Source: JAEUHQ01 sp964538915 (GTDB lineage: Bacteria > Planctomycetota > UBA1135 > UBA2386). Taken from it: a stretch of DNA of 64,000 nt. Below the pieces are notes generated by a model. That model did not search any database and was not told the DNA's origin. It saw nothing but the letters and a program-made list of their open reading frames with translations. The stretch is from the NCBI GenBank assembly GCA_964538915.1, contig CAZIFB010000026.1, positions 1-64,000 of the forward strand, written 5' to 3'. Position numbers and translations under genes: made by a program. This document shows, one piece after another, positions 24,126 through 33,786 of this stretch (positions are counted from its first letter, which is position 1; every line of letters begins with the position of its first letter).

Positions 24126-26825
24126 ATGGCCATTCGCAAGGAACAAGTCCTCTTCTTGGTGACGCTCGGGATCGGCGCGCTGGTCGCGCGATCGCTGCTG
24201 CAGGAGGGGATCCGCCCCGCGCAGTGGCGACCAAAGCAGCTCGAGCACACCTCTACTCCCGTCGTGCCCGCGGCACTCGTCGTCGACGCGGCGCCGGCGT
24301 TCGCGCGCCGCGACACGTTCACCGAGCCGAGCGAGACCCGGCCTTTGCCGCCGCGGTCGCTCGCGTTCCCGCCGCGCCCGGAACTGTCGATCGCGGCCCT
24401 GCCGCTCGACCCGGGTCCCGATCCGCGCCACTCGCTCGCCGTTCGGGTCGATGGCGCGAAGGTGGAGAACGCGGCGCTGCAGGCGGCCGGCGAGGGTGCG
24501 CCGAGCGCTCCCGCTGCGGTCGTGGACAACAGCACGGCGCCAGCGCAGGAGAGTCTCGCGCAGAGACAGGAGCGGGCCAGCAAGACGTACGACCGCGTCT
24601 ACGAGGCCGGAAAGCGCGAGCCGTTCTTCGGGACGATCGAACTCGCCCCGGGGCAGGACCTGTACGTACTCGAGGAGACGCGCGACTTCACCGGCGTCGA
24701 AGTCCGCTTCCGGCCGTACAACCTGTCGACCGGCAAGTACGAGAAGGTCGACGTCTACGGCAAGGACGACCGCAAGGTCGAGAAGATCGTTCTCGCCGGT
24801 ACACTCCGCAACGAAGTGCGGCGCAAGATCCGCAGCATTCCGCAGGACGTGCCCCACCTCGCCGACCTGCACGGCCTCGTCGAGTGGCTGCTCGAGAAGT
24901 CGAAGCAGGACGCCGCCGTCTACGACGACGCCCTCCAGGCGGCCGAGGTCTATGCCAGGATCGCGCAGGGGGATCTCGACGGCCTGCGCCTGAAGCAGCG
25001 CGTGCTGCAGGCACGCGGCGACATCGCTGCCGAGTTCGCCCTGCTCGACGGTGTCGACGCCGCGTTCGCCGAGAGTTCGTTCCGCTACGAAGGCCTCGGG
25101 CTCGTCAAGGCGCGGCTCGGACTCTACGAGGACGCGGAGGCCGATCTGAGGCGCGCCGTGTCGCTCGGCGCGTCCGATGCGCGCCCGCACCAGGCGCTGG
25201 CCGAGTTCCTGCGGCAGCGCGGTCGTTCGGGGGAAGCGGTGTCCGTCGCGCGCCGCGTCGAACAGACGATCGGCAGCCTGCTGGATCCGACGGATCGGGT
25301 GCGTGCCGTGCGAACGATCGTCGGCTGCCACCTCGCCGTCGGCAACGTCGATTCGGCGCGCGCGGCGCTCTCCCTCCTGCCGGGCGACCGATCGCAACCG
25401 TACCTCGAAGCCTGCGTCGCGTACGCCGCGGGTCAGGTCGGCCAGGCGCTCACGAAGTTCCGTCAGGCGAGCGGCGAAGGCGAAGGTGGTGCGGCGCTGC
25501 TCGGCCAGGCCGCGTGCCAGCTGCGCGAGGGGCAGTTGCAGGACGCGAACGACATCCTGCTGAAGGTCTACGACCAGGAGCCTCTGCTGCGCCATCGCGC
25601 CGCGGGCGGCCTGGCGCTGCTGTTCCTCCGCATCGGGCAGTACGACTCGGCGGTGGTGTGGATCGATCGTGCGGTCGAGGCGGACCCGCTGGATTCGTAC
25701 GCGTGGTACCTGCGGGGGCGCACGCTGCGCATGCAGGGGCAGACGGCTGCCGCGGTGGAGACGCTCACCACGACGCTGAAACTGCGGGACGACTTCGTGC
25801 ACGCGATCGCCGAGATGGCAGTGGCTCAGGCAGAGCGGGCGAGGGAGTCGCGCGGGGCCGAAGCGGCGGCCGCAGCCGTCGCTGCGCGCCGGTACGCGGA
25901 TCGTGCAGTTCAGCTCGCGCCGTCGGCCGACGTCGGTCTGCTCGAGATCCAGGGCGAACACGCGTTCGATGCGGCCGACGTCCGGGCGGCTGCCGCTGCC
26001 TTCGCTGCGGCGCGCGATCTCGCCGTGAGCGACACGGACAAGGCCTGGGCGAAGGGCGCCCTCGCGGTCGTGGACTACAGCCGCGGCGGCGTCGACGACG
26101 CCGCGTCGATCCTCCAGCGGATGGTGCAGGACCTGCCGAAGGAAGCGCCCCTCCGCGCATGGGCCGTGCAGACGCTCACGGACATCGACGACCACGCGCA
26201 GAAGGAGATGCTCGAGGACGACTTCGAGCGCACGGAGGTCGGTTCGGTCTGGACCCGATCGGCGCAGGCGAGTGCACCGGGTACGGTGTTGCGGCTGAGC
26301 GGCCAGCTCGGGCGCGGTGACGACGAGGTGCTCATCGAGCGGGTCGGCGCGGTGCCGAAGGCGAAGAACTTCCTCGCGGTCGCCGTGTCGATGAAGCTCG
26401 GCGCCGAGCAGGCGCGCAGCGAGGGCTTCGCGGGCCTGCGCATCGAGATGCAGCGAACCGGTGGCGCCCCGGACTGCCGGATCCAGATCGGCGTTCGCGA
26501 CGGAAAGCCGTTCCTCGGTGTCGAGGACGGTCGTGGCGCCGAGGACACCGCCGTGCGCCGCACGCTCGAGATCGCGGACTTCGATCCCGTGGCCGCGCAA
26601 CAGCTCGAGCTTCGCGTGGTACCGCGCGGTGACGCGCCACAATCGCGCCTCTTCGCCCTGCAGGTGCGTTGGAACGGCCTCCTCGTCCACTCGCAGGACC
26701 TGAAGACCCTGACCGCGACGACACCGACCGAGCTGAAGACCGTGCTGTTCGCGGGCGGCAGCAAGGGCGGCAAGATCGACGTGACGTTCGACGACTACCG
26801 GCTCGAGCGCCGGAAGGAGAAATGA
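24126..26825 (+). CDS. Membrane-anchored TPR protein with C-terminal LamG-like domain
   Basis: 899 residues. An N-terminal helix (about 8-26, LFLVTLGIGALVARSLL) is followed by a proline-rich linker. TPR-like repeats run from about 260 to 690 (for example LARIGQYDSA-type helices, AVVWIDRAVEADPLDSYAWYL, ALAEFLRQRGRSGEAVSVA). The C-terminal beta-domain starts near LEDDFERTEVGSVWTRSA and ends DVTFDDYRLERRKEK, a form typical of concanavalin/LamG-like folds. The position after the PilO-like gene suggests a structural or chaperone role in the pseudopilin system. The anchored linker is also reminiscent of GspC/PilP placement, but I see no homology. It ends directly against the next ATG. Confidence 0.75.
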   Translation: MAIRKEQVLFLVTLGIGALVARSLLQEGIRPAQWRPKQLEHTSTPVVPAALVVDAAPAFARRDTFTEPSETRPLPPRSLAFPPRPELSIAALPLDPGPDPRHSLAVRVDGAKVENAALQAAGEGAPSAPAAVVDNSTAPAQESLAQRQERASKTYDRVYEAGKREPFFGTIELAPGQDLYVLEETRDFTGVEVRFRPYNLSTGKYEKVDVYGKDDRKVEKIVLAGTLRNEVRRKIRSIPQDVPHLADLHGLVEWLLEKSKQDAAVYDDALQAAEVYARIAQGDLDGLRLKQRVLQARGDIAAEFALLDGVDAAFAESSFRYEGLGLVKARLGLYEDAEADLRRAVSLGASDARPHQALAEFLRQRGRSGEAVSVARRVEQTIGSLLDPTDRVRAVRTIVGCHLAVGNVDSARAALSLLPGDRSQPYLEACVAYAAGQVGQALTKFRQASGEGEGGAALLGQAACQLREGQLQDANDILLKVYDQEPLLRHRAAGGLALLFLRIGQYDSAVVWIDRAVEADPLDSYAWYLRGRTLRMQGQTAAAVETLTTTLKLRDDFVHAIAEMAVAQAERARESRGAEAAAAAVAARRYADRAVQLAPSADVGLLEIQGEHAFDAADVRAAAAAFAAARDLAVSDTDKAWAKGALAVVDYSRGGVDDAASILQRMVQDLPKEAPLRAWAVQTLTDIDDHAQKEMLEDDFERTEVGSVWTRSAQASAPGTVLRLSGQLGRGDDEVLIERVGAVPKAKNFLAVAVSMKLGAEQARSEGFAGLRIEMQRTGGAPDCRIQIGVRDGKPFLGVEDGRGAEDTAVRRTLEIADFDPVAAQQLELRVVPRGDAPQSRLFALQVRWNGLLVHSQDLKTLTATTPTELKTVLFAGGSKGGKIDVTFDDYRLERRKEK

Positions 26826-27461
26826 ATGACGACGAGTCGACCGCAAGTTGCCGGGTTCACGCTGATCGAGCTCTTGATCGTGATCTCGATCCTCGGGCTC
26901 CTGGCCGTCGTGCTGATGCCGTCCATCCTCTCCACGCAGGACAGTGCGAACGCCGCCAGCACCGAAGCGACGATGATGCAGCTCGAGACCGGCTGCCGCA
27001 CGTTCACCAACAAGCACGGCTACTTCCCGCCAGACGACCTCAAGGTGCCCGACGCGGAACTCGCCGCGAAGCTGAAGTGGAAGGCGGACAACAACAAGAA
27101 CACCGGCATCGAGTCGCTCGTTGCGTTCCTCAGTCAGGGGCGCGAGGACGGTGAAGACCTGTCCAGCAGCCCGAACCTGACCAACACCGACAACGACGAG
27201 CACGGTGCGGAACTGCCGCTGCTGCACACGAAGGCTCGGAAGGAGATCGCCGACGCGTGGGGCATGCCGCTCGCGTACTTCGGCAAGTTCGGCATGGACA
27301 AGCCGCAGACCGTCGTGCCGCCCGAACTCGATCCGCTGATGGCGCGCGCCAAGAAGCGCGAGGACGGCGTGCCCTACGGTGCCGGCAAGTTCCAGCTGCT
27401 GAGCGCCGGCAAGGACGGCGTCTTCGGGACTGCGGACGACCTCAGCTGGCCGAAGAACTGA
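26826..27461 (+). CDS. GspG-type major pseudopilin
   Basis: 211 residues. A type III (prepilin) signal places cleavage between Gly10 and Phe11, followed by FTLIELLIVISILGLLAVVLMPS with Glu at mature position 5. The C-terminal part carries the GspG-like LLSAGKDGVFGTADDL segment, which corresponds to the calcium-binding loop of major pseudopilins. It is longer than typical GspG (about 140) because of a central insertion (about residues 65-125). The ATG directly follows the previous stop (TGAATG). It needs a prepilin peptidase (GspO/PilD), which is not encoded in the window. Confidence 0.88.
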   Translation: MTTSRPQVAGFTLIELLIVISILGLLAVVLMPSILSTQDSANAASTEATMMQLETGCRTFTNKHGYFPPDDLKVPDAELAAKLKWKADNNKNTGIESLVAFLSQGREDGEDLSSSPNLTNTDNDEHGAELPLLHTKARKEIADAWGMPLAYFGKFGMDKPQTVVPPELDPLMARAKKREDGVPYGAGKFQLLSAGKDGVFGTADDLSWPKN

Positions 27462-27508
27462 GAGCCCGTGAAGAAGCCCACGCAACTGGCTTTCCGTTGC
27501 CCCTGATG

Positions 27509-27562
27509 CCGGGTCCCGGGGTTTGCCGACCGTGCCCCGGACCGGCCGCGGCAGGGACCCGG
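27509..27562 (+). repeat. Interrupted inverted repeat between gspG-like and gspH-like genes
   Basis: CCGGGTCCC (27509-27517) pairs perfectly with GGGACCCGG (27554-27562). Inside it, CCGGGG (27516-27521) pairs with CCCCGG (27535-27540), overlapping the outer arm by two bases. It lies in the only substantial gap (170 bp) of an otherwise tightly packed operon, directly after the major pseudopilin gene. It may be a partial terminator or mRNA-stability element raising the major-to-minor subunit ratio (inference). Confidence 0.45.
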
Positions 27563-27631
27563 TTGCGCGTCCGCAACCTGCAGCTCGCGCAAAGTAGTAG
27601 CCTGTCGCCCGCCAGTCCGAGACCCCTCCGC

Positions 27632-28585
27632 ATGTTCCGTCAGACCGCCTTTCCTCGCGGCTCCGGCTTCGCGCCGGGCTTCACGCTGCTCGAGCTGCTC
27701 GTCGTGATCGGTGTTCTTTCCGTCCTGCTCGGCCTGTCGGTGGGCTTCCTCGGTCGCACGAGCCCGGAAGCCGTCGCCGCGTCGATTCTCGCGGGTGAGA
27801 CGCGAGCTGCCCAGTTGACGGCGCGCGCCGAAGGCGTTCCGACCGAGGTGTGGGTGCGACCGGGGCAGGACGGCACGCCGGGCACGGTGCAGTCGCGGCT
27901 GCTCGATCCGGTCGTGTCCTTCCACTTCGAGCCGAACGACACCGTGCTCGACGACAGTCTGCGCCCGGCCCTGCTCGGTGAACCGGTCGCGAACGGGCGC
28001 TTCGGCGCCGGCCGCCGCAACCGGGAAGGAGAACGGGGCCCGCTGCTCGTCTGGCCGCTGGCGCCGGCGAAGGTGTCGCTGCGCGAAGGGTTCGTCGTGC
28101 GCCTCGACGCCCGTTTCGAGCGGCGTACGACGGCGACGATCCTGCGCATCCCGCCGCTCGTCGAATTCGTGGTGGACGACGAGCTTCGCCCGCGCGGGCG
28201 CTTCCGCCTCCAAGGAGCTTCCGGCGACACGCTGCTCGCGACGATGGGTTCGGAGGTGGCGCTGCCGGTGATGTCGTGGTGCACGATCGAGATCGCGAGC
28301 GACGGCAAGGCCGCCTGGATCGCGCTGAACGGGGTCGAGATCGCGCGGACGAAGATCGAGGGCACATTGCAGAGCGACAAGGACCTCTCGCTCGAGGTGT
28401 CGCCGGGCGAAGCCGCGATCCCCGGCACGATCGACGAGGTGAGGGTCTTCGTGTTCACCCTCGCGCCCCCGCAGTTCCTGCCGAGCGAGCTCCGGCCGGA
28501 GCGTGCATTCCGCTTCGCGTTCGATGCGCGGGGCGACGCGACCGAGAAACCCGTCGTTACCTGGGCCGCCGCGGAGGGACCGTGA
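27632..28585 (+). CDS. GspH-type minor pseudopilin with LamG-like C-terminal domain
   Basis: 317 residues. A prepilin signal is cleaved after Gly16, then FTLLELLVVIGVLSVLLGLSVGF with Glu at mature position 5. A GspH-like segment follows (about 45-120), then a long extension. The extension reads like a LamG/concanavalin fold (residues about 205-290: SWCTIEIASDGKAAWIALNGVEIARTKI, GTIDEVRVFVF), a fold that typically binds carbohydrate or protein ligands. Typical GspH is about 170 residues, so the extension nearly doubles it. The gene ends in a GTGA overlap with the next start. The leader region carries a TAGCCT box at 27598, but without a good -35. Confidence 0.8.
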   Translation: MFRQTAFPRGSGFAPGFTLLELLVVIGVLSVLLGLSVGFLGRTSPEAVAASILAGETRAAQLTARAEGVPTEVWVRPGQDGTPGTVQSRLLDPVVSFHFEPNDTVLDDSLRPALLGEPVANGRFGAGRRNREGERGPLLVWPLAPAKVSLREGFVVRLDARFERRTTATILRIPPLVEFVVDDELRPRGRFRLQGASGDTLLATMGSEVALPVMSWCTIEIASDGKAAWIALNGVEIARTKIEGTLQSDKDLSLEVSPGEAAIPGTIDEVRVFVFTLAPPQFLPSELRPERAFRFAFDARGDATEKPVVTWAAAEGP

Positions 28586-31500
28586 ATCAGAACATCCGAC
28601 CGGCGCACGAAGCGGGCATCGCCCTGCTCGCCGTGCTGTTCGCGCTCCTGCTGCTGATGTTGCTCGCGCTGCCGTTCTCGGTGTCGATGGGCACCGGGGC
28701 CGAAGCCGCGGCGCGAGACGTCGACCTCACGGCGGTCGAGCAGGAGTCGGCCAGCGTGCGGGACCTGCTCGTCGCCAGCGCGGCGTTGTCGCATCCCACG
28801 TTCGATCCGACGCCGGAGCACGACGGCCTCGACGAGTGGCCCGATCACGTCGAGCTGCCCGCCGCGTTCTCCGAGCTTCGCGAGGGTGGCCGTGTGCTGC
28901 TCGGCGGCGAAGTCTGGGACCTCCAGCGCTACCTCGCGCTCGACTCGGCGTCGCCGCTCGTGTTCGCCAACCTCCTCGGAACCACCGCGCGGCTGCGCGA
29001 AGACCTCGCGCCCGACGCATCGACGATCGTCCTCGAAGGCGGCGAAGGGCTGCCCGCCGCGGGTTTCGTCTGGGTCGCGAACGAAGTGATCCACTACGGC
29101 GCGCGGAACGGCACCACGCTCCAGGACCTGACGCGCGGCCTGTTCCAGGAAGACGGCTTCGTCGACGGCAAGGGCGCGATCGCTGCCCAGTGCCTCGTAC
29201 TCGACTACCGCTGCGTCATGGCGGCGGCGTGGCCCTTCGTCGGCCGTGGGGGAGCCATGCGGGGGACTCGGAACGGCTTCGACGGACTCGGCGAACTCGC
29301 CGAGGTCGCACGGGGCGGCGTCGGCGGATTCACGCCGGAGGAACTCGACACGCTGCGCGGCGCGATTTCCGGGGACACCATGACCGCGACGGCCTCGACG
29401 TGGGGGCGGCCGGAGCGGATCTTCAACGACCTCGAGGGCGACGACCCGGACGTCAAGAAGCGTTCGCGCTCGCTGCGGGTCCGCGCCCCCGCGCAGATCG
29501 GAGCCGGTAGCACCATCCGGCTGCGCAACCTGCGCACGGGCACGATCGAGTACGGGCTCGTGATGACTTGCGGTTCGGAAGCAGCCGCCGTGGACTTCGC
29601 GCAGCCGCTCTACCGCCTCGACCTGCTGATGAAGGTCGTTCAGGACTGGCCAGCCATCGACACCGTCGTCGAAGCGCTGATCCCTGCGCCGGTGAACCTG
29701 AACACCGCGTCGTCCCAGGTCCTGACCGCGATCTTCGCGGAGCTCCGGCGATCGAGCGACCTGGGGGTCCACGACGGCGCCGACCAGCGCCGCGCCGCGG
29801 TGCCACCGTCGCTCGGCCGTTCCGAGGCACGCGCCCTCGCCGACGAGATCGTGGCGCGTCGTGTGCCCACCGGCGAGGCGGGCGCGGGCACGTTCACCGG
29901 GTGGCAGGACCTCGTCGAACGGGTGTTCAAGCCGCGCGTGGAAGCCGCCAGCACGCCGACGACGAAGCAGCTGTGGCTCACGATCTACCGCGAACTGCAG
30001 ACCGGCCGCGACGCCGTGCTCGAGATGGGCACCGCACCGATCTGCTTCCGGTCGGGACCCTGGGTCGGCTATCGCGCGGCGGCCAGCCGTTCGCGCAGCG
30101 TCGTCGCACCGGGAGTCGTCGGTCGCCATGAACGCACCGGACTCGCGGCCGCGGTGCCGGGCTTCGGGCTCGAGCACGTCTGGAACACACAGGACGCGTT
30201 CGAGGAGGCGTTCCGTCTGGACCGGCGCTCACCGTTCTGGGTGACGGGCCCGGTCAACCTGGGTGCGCTGCCCCGCGGCGATGCCGCCCCCGATCCGGCG
30301 TTGCGCTACTACCCGCAGCTCGTGCCGACCGCCTACCCGGACCTCGGCTTCGGCGCGCCGCGCTATGCCTCCACGGATCCGGCGCTGGCGTCGATCACGC
30401 CTGCACCGGCGACCGTCGTGCCGCGCGGATGGAACGGTCTCAACGACCTGCTGCAGTTCGAGAACTTCGCGACATCGATCGATCCGCGCGGTCACGACGT
30501 GAAGAAGGACGGGCCGTTCGCGATGCAGAACACCGGCCCGGCGGGTGGAACGGCGGGGGCCCCGGCGGCGACGGCCGGACGCCACGGGGGTATCTCGTTC
30601 CCGTTCGCGACGACCGACGGGTTCATGAACCGCTTCGCGATCTCGTTCTGGACCGAGGCCCAGGCCATCGCGGGCACCGTGCTGTTCGACCACTCCGACG
30701 GCGACGCGGATCGGAACCGCCTCGCGGTCCTCGGCCGCGACGACCATCTCGTCGTCGAACTGATCGACGAAGCGGGTCTCGATCCCGAGCCGACCGATTC
30801 CCCGGCGGGCATCGAGCGCACCGCGATGCAGTGGACACTGCCGCTCACCGAACTGAACCTCCCGGCGAACACGCCGCTGCACGTGAACGTGTCGGCATAC
30901 GGAGGCAAGCCGGACGAGCTGTCGGTGTCCGTCGACGGCATGACGCGTGGCAAGCCGAAGTACAAGACCTATCTGACATCGGCGCTGAAGTCGTTCGACC
31001 CCACGCTCGCGAACAACCTCACCGCGCCGGGCACGCCCGGCAACGACCGCTGGCTCGACATCGCGGTGGAGAGCACGGAGGGCTTCCCGGACACCGGCGC
31101 GCTCCGGATCGGCACCGAGATCTTCGAGTACACGAGCAAGAACGGGACGACGTTCCAGTGCCAGTGGAAGGACTCGACCGGCGGCCGCGCCGCACGCCGC
31201 GCCGGCCGCGAGGAACGGCCGAGTATCCCCGTCGACAAGAACGGCAATCCGACGATCGACATCAACTCACCAGAGTTCCAGGGTGTGAACCTCGACGTGT
31301 TCCCCGCCCACCCCGCGGGCACCCAGGTCGAGCTCTACGGCTACTCCGCGCCGCTCGCCGAGAACTCGCCGATGATGGTCGGCAGCACGCGCCTCGACGG
31401 GGCAATCGGCGGCTTCGCCATCGCGCGCGGGTGGATCAACAACCCGCGGCCGATCGACTTGTCGACGCCGTCCGGCACGATCCCGATCGGCACGGGCATC

Positions 31501-33786
31501 GACGAGAACTGGACGGGCGACCTCGAGCTCGCCGATCCGGTGCCGAGCGGTCGCGACTATCCGCCGGCGCCCGCGCAGGAAACCATCGCGAACGGGTTCT
31601 CGCCGACAGGCGGCTACGCGCTGCTGATCCAGCGCTCGTTCAAGTTCGACAGCAACGTGCCCGGGCAGCTCGCCGTGTCCTCGCGCGTCGGCGGCGTCGA
31701 GTTGATCCGGTACGCGACGAGGCAGGGTACGAAGCTGACCGGTGTGCAACGCGCGCAATCGCTTCCGGGGGACGACAAGCAGATCTCGAACGACGACTAC
31801 AAGGCCGGCGAAGCGCAGCGGTTCGTGACCAACTTCTCGGACTGGCCGTGGGACTCGCCGCAGACGTTGTGGGACGACATCCCGACCCTGATCGTGTGGG
31901 TGGTCCCGGTGTCCATCACCGTGCAGAGCACCGACTTCGTGTTCGACCCGGCGGCGACGAAGCTGACCGAATGGGTGCAGCTCTACCCGGAGAAGGGCGA
32001 CGCCGACGACACCGAGTGGGTCCGCTACGACGCGGTCTCCGATCGGCGCTACCTGTGCCGCGCCAACCGCGCGGCCTGGAACGCCCTGCGATTCGAACTG
32101 ACGCGCCGGAACGGCCGCGACACCGTGCAGGTCGGCCCCCTCGGTCCGTCGGCGACGCCGGGAGGCGACGCGAACCCGCCGTGGCCCAAGGTGACGGCAA
32201 CGGCGGACTACATCGGCTACACGCCGCGGCTCGAGTCCGACTTCCCGCAGATCCACGCCGCGCGCTTCGCGCTGCGTTTCCGCGGCGATCCGATGTGGGA
32301 CTTCGCGTTCGCGGGCGAGACGTTGCAGGCGACATCGTCCCACGCGCACACCGACTCGATGGTGATGCAATGCCAGCGCATCGCAATGGAGTGGGGCAAC
32401 TTCAGCGCCCTCGGCGGGCGACTCGGACGACACGACCGCGTCGCGATCATCGCGGGCTCGCTCGCAAACGGCAAGAAGCGCCCCGATCTCGAGTGGCACA
32501 CGGTGAACTGGGTCGCGCGACGCTTCGAAGCGGACAAGCTGCAGCAGAACCAGACGCCCGCCGAGTTCATGGGGCCGTGGCCGTTCCAGCTGGTCGCGTT
32601 CAAGAAGGGCGTGACCGGGGCGTATCTCGGTCCGACGCGCGGCGAAACGCTCGAGCCTCGGCGACTCGACCGCATCGTGAAGTTCCCGAGCGGCGAGTTG
32701 CCGGCGGCGTATTGCGCGACGCCGACCCTCGGCGCGTCGGTCGGAAAGGGACAGCCGATCACCGGGTTCGTCGACGAGGTCGAGGTGCGGCAACAGCCGC
32801 TCTACGACCTCGTGCTGGACGAGGTGATGCCCGCCGACGGCAAGCAGTTCGTCGTCGTGCGTGAAATGACGTTCAACTCCGCGGGCAAGCTGCTGCCCGG
32901 CGGCGACCTGGCGTCGCAGTGGCCGCAGACGGGCGGGCTCGTCGACATCGACGGCGAGATCGTCGCGTACAAGAGCCAGGCCAACGGCGCGTTCGAGATC
33001 GCGACCAACGGCAGGGGTCTCTTGAACACGCAGCCACGCGACCACGACCGCGGCGCCCGAGCGCGCTTCCTGTCCCACCGACCCGTCGCGATCCTGTCGT
33101 CGGCGGCAGGCGAGCGCGAGAACGTGATCCCCGTGCAGGCGGTGGGTTCGATGCCGACGACGTACGGAACCGCGCTGCTCGGTCGCGAGCTGCTCCACTA
33201 CACCTGGGTGAAGATCGTCGGTGACAAGGTCACGTTCGAGATGCCGACGTGGTTCCCGCCCGGCGAGGATGCGAAGAGCCCCGCGGCCCGAGGACTCCTG
33301 CGCGCCCGCTTCGGTTCGTCCGCGTACTCGGCGGCGTCCGGCGAACCGCTGATCGCCTTCCCGTTCCGCTACTGGGACCGGCACGTCGAACGCAGCGACG
33401 ACCCCGAACTCGCCTACTCGCAGCTCACCGCGACCGAGGCGCCGTCGTTCTTCCGCACGCTGCGCTGGCGCGAAGAGACGACGGATCCCCGAGTCGGCGT
33501 GGTGTGTTTCGTGCGGACCGACAGCAAGCCGCCGTGGTGGAGCGACCCGGCGTCGACACCTGGCTTCTGGCGGTTCGACGGCAAGATCGACCCGGAAACG
33601 GGCCACAAGATCGCGGCGGCGGGATCGCGGATCGAGGTCCGCTTCGCGTGCAGCTACAAACCCGGCGTGCTCGACCTCGCGGCGTTCTCCCAGCACGGCT
33701 GGAAGACGACCATCAGCGTGAAGGACGTCCGTGTCGAGTACGAAGGGCAGACCCGCATCTTCGACGAACAGGTGACGGCGCGATGA
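28582..33786 (+). CDS. Giant GspK-like minor pseudopilin (1734 aa)
   Basis: Starts with GTG at 28582, overlapping the previous stop as GTGA. The N-terminus has a prepilin-like hydrophobic segment (about residues 12-33, GIALLAVLFALLLLMLLALP) as in GspK, which lacks the usual Glu5. A GspK hallmark, PVNLNTASSQVLTAI, lies near residue 371. The remaining roughly 1300 residues are extra: a LamG-like part (about 670-800, FAISFWTEAQAIAGTVLFDHSDGD) and several beta-rich repeats with recurring forms such as LRIGTEIFEYTSKNG and VDIDGEIVAYKSQ. Known GspK proteins are about 330 residues. It is probably the tip of the pseudopilus, with a very large exposed head (inference). Confidence 0.78.
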   Translation: MNQNIRPAHEAGIALLAVLFALLLLMLLALPFSVSMGTGAEAAARDVDLTAVEQESASVRDLLVASAALSHPTFDPTPEHDGLDEWPDHVELPAAFSELREGGRVLLGGEVWDLQRYLALDSASPLVFANLLGTTARLREDLAPDASTIVLEGGEGLPAAGFVWVANEVIHYGARNGTTLQDLTRGLFQEDGFVDGKGAIAAQCLVLDYRCVMAAAWPFVGRGGAMRGTRNGFDGLGELAEVARGGVGGFTPEELDTLRGAISGDTMTATASTWGRPERIFNDLEGDDPDVKKRSRSLRVRAPAQIGAGSTIRLRNLRTGTIEYGLVMTCGSEAAAVDFAQPLYRLDLLMKVVQDWPAIDTVVEALIPAPVNLNTASSQVLTAIFAELRRSSDLGVHDGADQRRAAVPPSLGRSEARALADEIVARRVPTGEAGAGTFTGWQDLVERVFKPRVEAASTPTTKQLWLTIYRELQTGRDAVLEMGTAPICFRSGPWVGYRAAASRSRSVVAPGVVGRHERTGLAAAVPGFGLEHVWNTQDAFEEAFRLDRRSPFWVTGPVNLGALPRGDAAPDPALRYYPQLVPTAYPDLGFGAPRYASTDPALASITPAPATVVPRGWNGLNDLLQFENFATSIDPRGHDVKKDGPFAMQNTGPAGGTAGAPAATAGRHGGISFPFATTDGFMNRFAISFWTEAQAIAGTVLFDHSDGDADRNRLAVLGRDDHLVVELIDEAGLDPEPTDSPAGIERTAMQWTLPLTELNLPANTPLHVNVSAYGGKPDELSVSVDGMTRGKPKYKTYLTSALKSFDPTLANNLTAPGTPGNDRWLDIAVESTEGFPDTGALRIGTEIFEYTSKNGTTFQCQWKDSTGGRAARRAGREERPSIPVDKNGNPTIDINSPEFQGVNLDVFPAHPAGTQVELYGYSAPLAENSPMMVGSTRLDGAIGGFAIARGWINNPRPIDLSTPSGTIPIGTGIDENWTGDLELADPVPSGRDYPPAPAQETIANGFSPTGGYALLIQRSFKFDSNVPGQLAVSSRVGGVELIRYATRQGTKLTGVQRAQSLPGDDKQISNDDYKAGEAQRFVTNFSDWPWDSPQTLWDDIPTLIVWVVPVSITVQSTDFVFDPAATKLTEWVQLYPEKGDADDTEWVRYDAVSDRRYLCRANRAAWNALRFELTRRNGRDTVQVGPLGPSATPGGDANPPWPKVTATADYIGYTPRLESDFPQIHAARFALRFRGDPMWDFAFAGETLQATSSHAHTDSMVMQCQRIAMEWGNFSALGGRLGRHDRVAIIAGSLANGKKRPDLEWHTVNWVARRFEADKLQQNQTPAEFMGPWPFQLVAFKKGVTGAYLGPTRGETLEPRRLDRIVKFPSGELPAAYCATPTLGASVGKGQPITGFVDEVEVRQQPLYDLVLDEVMPADGKQFVVVREMTFNSAGKLLPGGDLASQWPQTGGLVDIDGEIVAYKSQANGAFEIATNGRGLLNTQPRDHDRGARARFLSHRPVAILSSAAGERENVIPVQAVGSMPTTYGTALLGRELLHYTWVKIVGDKVTFEMPTWFPPGEDAKSPAARGLLRARFGSSAYSAASGEPLIAFPFRYWDRHVERSDDPELAYSQLTATEAPSFFRTLRWREETTDPRVGVVCFVRTDSKPPWWSDPASTPGFWRFDGKIDPETGHKIAAAGSRIEVRFACSYKPGVLDLAAFSQHGWKTTISVKDVRVEYEGQTRIFDEQVTAR

